Source: Candidatus Aquidulcis sp. (GTDB taxonomy: Bacteria; Chloroflexota; Anaerolineae; UBA4142). From it: a DNA stretch of 64,000 bases. Location: contig DYJA01000015.1 in assembly GCA_020723345.1 (NCBI GenBank), positions 1 to 64,000 on the forward strand. Direction: 5' to 3'. The position numbers and the translations under genes were made by a program. Positions 59,184-64,000 of this stretch are shown here, piece after piece (position 1 is the first letter of the stretch; each line of letters starts with the position of its first letter). A model generated the notes under the pieces. The model was not told where the DNA came from, made no database searches, and saw only the letters and a program-made list of their open reading frames with translations.

Positions 59184-60362
59184 ATGACATCGCCAACCGT
59201 CAGTGTGATCATTCCTGCGTACGACGCGGCGCGGTGGTTGCGCGAGGCAATCGTTAGTGTGTTGAATCAGAACTTCCAGGATTTTGAGATCGTCGTCGTG
59301 GATGATGGTTCGACTGACGACACGCGCCAAATCGTCGAATCGTTTACCGATTCGCGCTTGCGGTATATCTACCAGCCGAATCGCGGATTGTCGGCGGCGC
59401 GGAATACGGGAATTCGCGCTGCTTTGGGGCGCTACATCGCATTGCTGGACGCGGACGATGTTTTCAAGCCAGACAAACTCGCCAAGCAGGTTGCTATACT
59501 GGAAGGCGAACCGAATATCGGATTAGTTTTGTGCGGCTATGAATTGATTGACGAATCGGGTCGCGTGTTGAGAGAGGAAAAGCCGTACCTGCGTGTTCCC
59601 GAGGTTGACTTGCGCACGGTTCTTTTTTGGAATCCACTCCTGCCTAGCACATTGTTGATTCGGCGCGTGTGGCTCGACCGAGTTGGTATGTTTGACGAAT
59701 CTCTGCGGCGATACGAAGACTGGGATTTTGCGGTGCGGATCGCGTTTGCCGGATGTCAAATGCGCTGGGTTAGGGAAACATTGCTGGGTTATCGTCGGCA
59801 TCAAGCGAATATGTCTACCGCCGCGCAGTTGGTGCCGGTGGCGACTGACGCTGCCGTCAAATTCATGTCCCAATTCTTCGCACGTCCCGATCTGCCCGAC
59901 GCTGTGTGCGCGCTGCAAGACCGAGTATTCGGAAATCTGTATCTCGATGCGGCGGCGCGCGCGTACGGCGCGGGCTTGGGTGAGCGCGGGCGGCAGTGGC
60001 TGGAGATGGCGGTATCGTACGATCTTGATTTGCTACGCGGCGATCCTCCACGCTGGGTTGTCGCGCTGTGCGGACACGCGCAGACCGCGTTAGTCGAAGA
60101 TTGGCGAGCGTACCTTTACACGATTGCCGCGCATCTGCCGCTTGGTGACGCTTTTCAAAAATGGAATCATCAACGTCTAGTCGCCAATTTTTATGCGGCG
60201 GAAGCGTTTAGACATCTGAATTTACAGCAACGCGCTCTGGCATGGCGATCCGCGTTGAGCGCAATATGGTCAGATATTCACCTAGTGAGAAATCGGGGTC
60301 TTCTGAAAATCTTCCTGTCCGGTCAAATCTTATTGAAACGGAGTGGTCAAGCAATCCGATGA
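59184..60362 (+). CDS. GT2 glycosyltransferase
   Basis: Protein of 392 residues. GT-A N-terminus: VSVIIPAYDAARWLREAIVS, IVVVDDGSTDDTRQIVESF, AARNTGIRAALGRYIALLDA with DxD in LLDADD. Then YEDWDFAVRIAF and LLGYRRHQANMS. The C-terminal ~130 residues are helical. Composition is host-like. Overlaps the next gene by 4 nt. Confidence 0.9.
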   Translation: MTSPTVSVIIPAYDAARWLREAIVSVLNQNFQDFEIVVVDDGSTDDTRQIVESFTDSRLRYIYQPNRGLSAARNTGIRAALGRYIALLDADDVFKPDKLAKQVAILEGEPNIGLVLCGYELIDESGRVLREEKPYLRVPEVDLRTVLFWNPLLPSTLLIRRVWLDRVGMFDESLRRYEDWDFAVRIAFAGCQMRWVRETLLGYRRHQANMSTAAQLVPVATDAAVKFMSQFFARPDLPDAVCALQDRVFGNLYLDAAARAYGAGLGERGRQWLEMAVSYDLDLLRGDPPRWVVALCGHAQTALVEDWRAYLYTIAAHLPLGDAFQKWNHQRLVANFYAAEAFRHLNLQQRALAWRSALSAIWSDIHLVRNRGLLKIFLSGQILLKRSGQAIR

Positions 60363-61234
60363 GTACTTCCCTTGTTACGATTGTTTTATCAACCTATAAT
60401 GGCGAACGTTACATCCGCGAATCCATTGATAGCTGTCTCAGTCAAACGTACGGAAATTTCGAGTTGATTGTTGTAAATGATGGTTCGACGGATAGGACAA
60501 GTGAGATTCTCGCTGGATATAGTGATCCGCGCATCCGAGTTATCCAACATGAAACCAACAAAAAGTTGCCAGCAGCATTGAACACCGGCTTTAGAGCCAG
60601 CCGGGGTGAGTATCTGACTTTGACCTCGGACGACAACCGGTATGCGCCAAACGCGTTGAGTGTATTGGTGGAGGCACTGCAATCAAGACCGCAGGTGGGA
60701 TTGGTATATTCAGGGTATCGTTTGATTGACGAGCATGGGAACTTTATTCGGAATGTTCTCGCCGAGCCCCCCGAATTGCTGAACAGAAAATGTGTTGTGG
60801 GAGCATCCTTTCTATTCCGGCGTCAAGTTTATCAAGTTATTGGTGACTTTAATGAAGAGTTATTTGGGATCGAAGATTACGAATATTGGTTGAGAATTGC
60901 ACAACGGTTTCGGATTGAAGCGATTGACGATATTCTGTACGACTATCGGGTGCATCCTGCATCCCTAACGAGTCGCGACACTTTGGCGCAACGTGCCCAA
61001 GCGCTTGATCGGGTGCAGACAATATTTTTTGGCGCAGATCCAAATCGCTTCAAGAGATATTTGGGTGAGTTGTACATGGCGCGCGCATTCGAAGATTATC
61101 TGCGCGGGCAATTCAGTTCGGTCCCCATGTTGGTGCTACGTGCTTTGGTCCGTAAGCCAGATTTCGTGAGTAATCGTGGTGTCTGGTCTATATTCTTTCG
61201 ATCCTTGCTCAAGCGAGTGCGCTTTGCCATGTAA
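60359..61234 (+). CDS. GT2 glycosyltransferase
   Basis: About 291 residues from the ATG at 60359. VTIVLSTYNGERYIRESIDS, LIVVNDGSTDRTSEILAGYS, LNTGFRASRGEYLTLTSDDN (TSDDN in place of DADD), GIEDYEYWLRIAQRF, and YDYRVHPASLTS. Acts on a glycan intermediate; donor unknown. Composition is lower in CGCG than the previous gene. Confidence 0.88.
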   Translation: MSTSLVTIVLSTYNGERYIRESIDSCLSQTYGNFELIVVNDGSTDRTSEILAGYSDPRIRVIQHETNKKLPAALNTGFRASRGEYLTLTSDDNRYAPNALSVLVEALQSRPQVGLVYSGYRLIDEHGNFIRNVLAEPPELLNRKCVVGASFLFRRQVYQVIGDFNEELFGIEDYEYWLRIAQRFRIEAIDDILYDYRVHPASLTSRDTLAQRAQALDRVQTIFFGADPNRFKRYLGELYMARAFEDYLRGQFSSVPMLVLRALVRKPDFVSNRGVWSIFFRSLLKRVRFAM

Positions 61235-61242
61235 CTGACGAA

Positions 61243-61470
61243 TTGTCTCACATGAGAATTTTTGTCTACCATAATCTGCCATCCGGGGGAGCAAAGCGGA
61301 CACTTCAGGAGCAGGTCAAGCGTTTATCCAAAGATCATCAAATCCATGTCTTTACTCTGAGTTGTGCTGAGCACGCGTTCGCTGACCTCAGACCATTTTG
61401 TAGCGCGCACCAAGTATTCCTTTTCGAGCAAGCCATTGACGTGATACGGCCTAACAAATTGCACACATGA
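61243..61470 (+). pseudogene. Truncated GT4 glycosyltransferase
   Basis: Seventy-five residues that match only the first segment of a GT-B enzyme (MRIFVYHNLPSGGAKRTLQE, QVKRLSKDHQIHVFTLS). The frame then ends in unrelated sequence and overlaps the 2-epimerase by 4 nt. The rest of the enzyme is missing; a recombination scar is likely. Confidence 0.7.
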
Positions 61471-62534
61471 AAATTCTTTCCATCGTCGGCGCGCGCCCTG
61501 AATTCGTGCAAGCCGCGCTCTTGAGCGAAGCGATTCGCCGACAACACACCGAAATCTTGGTTCACACCGGTCAGCACTATGACTATATGATGAACGACGT
61601 TTTCTTCCGCGATTTGGAACTGCGCGCGCCGGACTATAACCTCGACGTTGGATCGGGCAGTCACGCGCGGCAGACCGGCGAGATCATGATCCGTTCCGAA
61701 GAGGTACTGCTGCGCGAAAAGCCGGACTGGGTGATCGTGCGCGGCGATACGAACTCGACGCTGGGCGCGGCGCTCGCGGCGACAAAACTTCAGATCCCGG
61801 TCGCGCACATCGAAGCCGGGATGCGGAGTTTTAATCGCGCGATGCCGGAAGAGATCAATCGCGTCCTTGCGGATCGGCTTGCCGATCTTTTGTTTTGCGC
61901 GACGGAAACGGCGGTGCGAAATCTCGCGCAAGAAGGCATCGTCTCCGGCGTGCATTGCGTCGGCGATGTGATGTATGACGCGGCGCTGCGCTTTGCGCCG
62001 ATCGCGGCGGCGCAGTCGCGTGTGTTGGAGCAACTCCAACTTGTTCCCCAAAAATATTTGCTCGTCACCGCGCATCGTTCCGCCAATACGGACAATCGCG
62101 AAAATCTCCGGCGAATTTGCAGCGCGCTCGATCAGTTGCGCGAGCCGGTCATTTTTCCCGTGCATCCGCGCACGCGCGCCGCGCTGAAGGAAGCGCAAAT
62201 CGAAACGCGTCCGCACATTCGACTGATCGAGCCGGTCGGTTATCTTGACATGCTCAATCTGGAAAAGCACGCGCGCAGGATTCTGACTGATTCGGGCGGC
62301 GTGCAGCGCGAGGCGTACTATCTCGGCGTGCCGTGCGTCACTTTGCGCGACGAGACAGAATGGGTGGAAACAATTGACGACGGCTGGAACGTGCTGGTCG
62401 GTACGGATGTGAATCGAATCGTGAACGCGGTCGAAACGTTCGATCCGCCGACGGACAAGCCCAGCGGTCGGTTCGGCGACGGACACGCGAGCGAAAAGAT
62501 CATCGAAATTCTAGGCCGAATGGGGAGTAAATGA
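61467..62534 (+). CDS. UDP-GlcNAc 2-epimerase family protein (WecB or WbpI type)
   Basis: Protein of 355 residues. ILSIVGARPEFVQAALLSEA, HTGQHYDYMMNDVFFRDL, VIVRGDTNSTLGAALAATKL, HIEAGMRSFNRAMPEEINRV, LTDSGGVQREAYYLGVPCVT. Catalyses 2-epimerisation of a UDP-aminosugar. Followed at once by a WbpD-like acetyltransferase and a DegT aminotransferase, so WbpI-like action on a UDP-diacetamido-uronic acid is plausible; plain WecB is the alternative. Confidence 0.88.
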   Translation: MKILSIVGARPEFVQAALLSEAIRRQHTEILVHTGQHYDYMMNDVFFRDLELRAPDYNLDVGSGSHARQTGEIMIRSEEVLLREKPDWVIVRGDTNSTLGAALAATKLQIPVAHIEAGMRSFNRAMPEEINRVLADRLADLLFCATETAVRNLAQEGIVSGVHCVGDVMYDAALRFAPIAAAQSRVLEQLQLVPQKYLLVTAHRSANTDNRENLRRICSALDQLREPVIFPVHPRTRAALKEAQIETRPHIRLIEPVGYLDMLNLEKHARRILTDSGGVQREAYYLGVPCVTLRDETEWVETIDDGWNVLVGTDVNRIVNAVETFDPPTDKPSGRFGDGHASEKIIEILGRMGSK

Positions 62535-63133
62535 TTCATCCAACCGCGGAGGTGTCACCGCGCGCAACTATCGGCGAGGGAACGAAGGTTTGGCATCAAG
62601 TTCAAATTCGCGAAGGCGCGGTGCTTGGGAAAAATTGTATTCTCGGCAAGGGCGCGTACGTGGATTTCGACGTGCGTATCGGCGACAATGTGAAAATTCA
62701 GAATGGCGTGTTTGTTTATCACGGCGCGACCATCGAGGATGGCGTCTTTTTGGGTCCGATGGTTTGTTTGACGAACGACAAATTGCCGCGCGCGATCAAT
62801 CCCGACGGCACGCTCAAGTCGGACGCGGATTGGGTCGTCGGCAAGATTCTGATCAAGACCGGTGCATCTATCGGCGCGCGCGCGGTCATTTTACCGGATG
62901 TGACGATTGGACGATTCGCGCTCGTCGGCGCGGGTTCGGTCGTCACCAAAGATGTGCCCGACTATGGTTTGGTCTATGGTAACCCGGCGCGACTCGTTGG
63001 GTTCGTTTGCCGGTGCGCGCGAAAACTAGAGATGGCGCAAATTGGTTCTAGCGTTGTCAAGATGCGTTGTCCGGCGTGCAGGGCAGAGTACGAGATTCCG
63101 AAAACAAGTTTTGATCTGAAGGTCATAGGATGA
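62531..63133 (+). CDS. WbpD-like sugar N-acetyltransferase
   Basis: Protein of 200 residues. Left-handed beta-helix (IHPTAEVSPRATIGEGTKVW, DNVKIQNGVFVYHGATIEDG, GASIGARAVILPDVTIGRFA) with CLTNDKLPRAIN, as in WbpD/WlbB enzymes that acetylate a 3-amino-UDP-sugar. The C-terminus adds a Cys-rich tail (CRCARKLE, then CPACRAEY) that may bind zinc. Coupled by overlaps to both neighbours. Confidence 0.85.
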   Translation: MIHPTAEVSPRATIGEGTKVWHQVQIREGAVLGKNCILGKGAYVDFDVRIGDNVKIQNGVFVYHGATIEDGVFLGPMVCLTNDKLPRAINPDGTLKSDADWVVGKILIKTGASIGARAVILPDVTIGRFALVGAGSVVTKDVPDYGLVYGNPARLVGFVCRCARKLEMAQIGSSVVKMRCPACRAEYEIPKTSFDLKVIG

Positions 63134-64000
63134 ATAATATCAACATCGCTGCGCCCACGATGGGCAAGGAAGAAAAAGAAGCGGTTCTCGCAGTTTTGGA
63201 TTCGGGGCAGATCGCGCAAGGCGCGGTCACGAAAAAATTCGAAGAGCGATTCGCGGCGTACTGCGGCATCAAGTTTGCCGTGGCGACTACGTCGGGCACG
63301 ACTGCGCTGCAAGCCGCGTTGATGGCGCACGGCATCGGCGCAGGCGACGAGGTGATCACGTCGGCGTTCACCTTCATCGCGACGGCGAACACGATTTTGG
63401 GAACAGGCGCGAAACCGGTGTTTGCCGACATTGACGAGACGACGTTCAATCTCGATCCGCAACTCGTCGCCGCGAAAATCACGCCGCGCACCAAAGCGAT
63501 TATGCCGGTGCATCTGTACGGTTTGCCGTGCGATATGGCGGCGCTGAACGCGCTCGCGCAGAAACACAATCTCGTCATCATCGAAGACGCGGCGCAGGCG
63601 GTCGGCGCGGAGATTGACGGGCGCAAAGCCGGAGCGTTTGGGACAGGTTGTTTCTCGTTTTACGCGACCAAGAATTTGACGACGGCAGAAGGGGGCATGA
63701 TTACGACGAACGACGCAACTCTCGCGCAAAAATTGCAGATGATTCGTCAGCACGGTATGCGCCAACGTTATTTGCATGAAACGCTCGGGTTCAATTTCCG
63801 TATGACGGACATTCAAGCGGCAATCGGCGTCGCGCAACTCGACAAGTTGGAGGCGATGACGGCGAAACGGATCGCGAACGCGAATTTCTTTTCTAAAGAG
63901 TTGAGCGCGACGGTGCGCGTGCCGGTCGTCCCGCCGGGTTATCGCCACGTGTATCATCAGTACACGATTCGCGTGCGCGGCGACCGCGATCAGATCGTCG
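63130..64000 (+). CDS. DegT/DnrJ/EryC1 aminotransferase, cut by the window edge
   Basis: The reading frame starts at an ATG overlapping the previous stop and stays open to base 64000 (290 codons). NINIAAPTMGKEEKEAVLAV, TTSGTTALQAALMAHGIG, IEDAAQAVGAEIDGRKAGAF, FYATKNLTTAEGGMITT (PLP Lys), MRQRYLHETLGFNFRMTDIQ. Makes 3- or 4-amino sugars, fitting the acetyltransferase upstream (WbpE-like role). About 80 residues are beyond the edge. Confidence 0.92.
   Translation, partial: MNNINIAAPTMGKEEKEAVLAVLDSGQIAQGAVTKKFEERFAAYCGIKFAVATTSGTTALQAALMAHGIGAGDEVITSAFTFIATANTILGTGAKPVFADIDETTFNLDPQLVAAKITPRTKAIMPVHLYGLPCDMAALNALAQKHNLVIIEDAAQAVGAEIDGRKAGAFGTGCFSFYATKNLTTAEGGMITTNDATLAQKLQMIRQHGMRQRYLHETLGFNFRMTDIQAAIGVAQLDKLEAMTAKRIANANFFSKELSATVRVPVVPPGYRHVYHQYTIRVRGDRDQIV

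Noticed and set aside
1-64000. tRNA, rRNA, replication origin or phage attachment site
   Set aside because: I found no cloverleaf, rRNA segment, DnaA-box cluster or integrase with flanking att repeats.

Overview
The window looks like chromosomal DNA of a Chloroflexota bacterium (inference; no rRNA or tRNA gene is present to anchor it). Pointers are the Pro/Thr-rich linkers of the secreted proteins, the UspA-GpgS fusion, stand-alone otsAB, several families of intergenic palindromes, and a GC-rich composition full of CGCG runs. Many genes are packed with 4-base stop/start overlaps.

Layout. (1) 1-2280: the 3' part of a diversity-generating retroelement (DGR): reverse transcriptase, Avd, a perfect 23-bp hairpin and an adenine-rich template repeat, followed by an IS66 remnant. 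The variable target gene is not in the window. (2) 2279-12648, minus strand: a compatible-solute and stress island. It holds a UspA-GpgS fusion, a GT4 enzyme, a histidine phosphatase (a glucosylglycerate-type pathway), a Ca/Na exchanger, a lipoprotein, TatA, OtsB, OtsA and another GT4. (3) 12912-20048, minus strand: SH3-domain membrane protein, coiled-coil proteins, a tandem c-di-AMP-receptor-like protein, a hydrolase fragment, a DksA/TraR zinc finger and a two-component system. (4) 20.2-24.5 kb: remnants and repeats, a C39-type peptidase/TPR protein, BrnTA and MurJ. (5) 24.5-36.6 kb: two paralogous lipoproteins, RadC, a CpaF/TadA-type ATPase with an AAA+ partner, a GGDEF protein, DedA, a second SH3 protein, a beta-CASP RNA hydrolase and Uma2. 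(6) 36.6-40.8 kb, minus strand: aldehyde:ferredoxin oxidoreductase, HicBA, iron alcohol dehydrogenase and SCP2. (7) 40.9-42.4 kb: two tandem DsbA-like proteins. The first has an in-frame TGA exactly where the second has its active-site Cys, followed by a SECIS-like hairpin, so it is probably a selenoprotein. (8) 42.5-64.0 kb, plus strand: a long surface-polysaccharide locus led by a NusG paralogue with a consensus promoter. It contains GalE, acyltransferases, GT2 enzymes, radical SAM/B12, an O-antigen ligase, Wzm, Wzt and a UDP-aminosugar module (2-epimerase, N-acetyltransferase, DegT aminotransferase) running off the right edge.

The most unusual parts are three. The first is the predicted selenocysteine DsbA-like protein with a Cys paralogue next door. 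The second is the DGR at the left edge. The third is the stretch between wzm and the intact wzt (52.4-57.9 kb), where three 5' fragments of wzt alternate with cargo (two toxin-antitoxin pairs, then a BNR-repeat secreted protein and a methyltransferase), as if the conserved start of wzt were a repeated recombination point. Six toxin-antitoxin pairs lie in 64 kb. Low-complexity or REP-like sequence has entered several reading frames without breaking them (O-antigen ligase, radical SAM protein, wzt copies).
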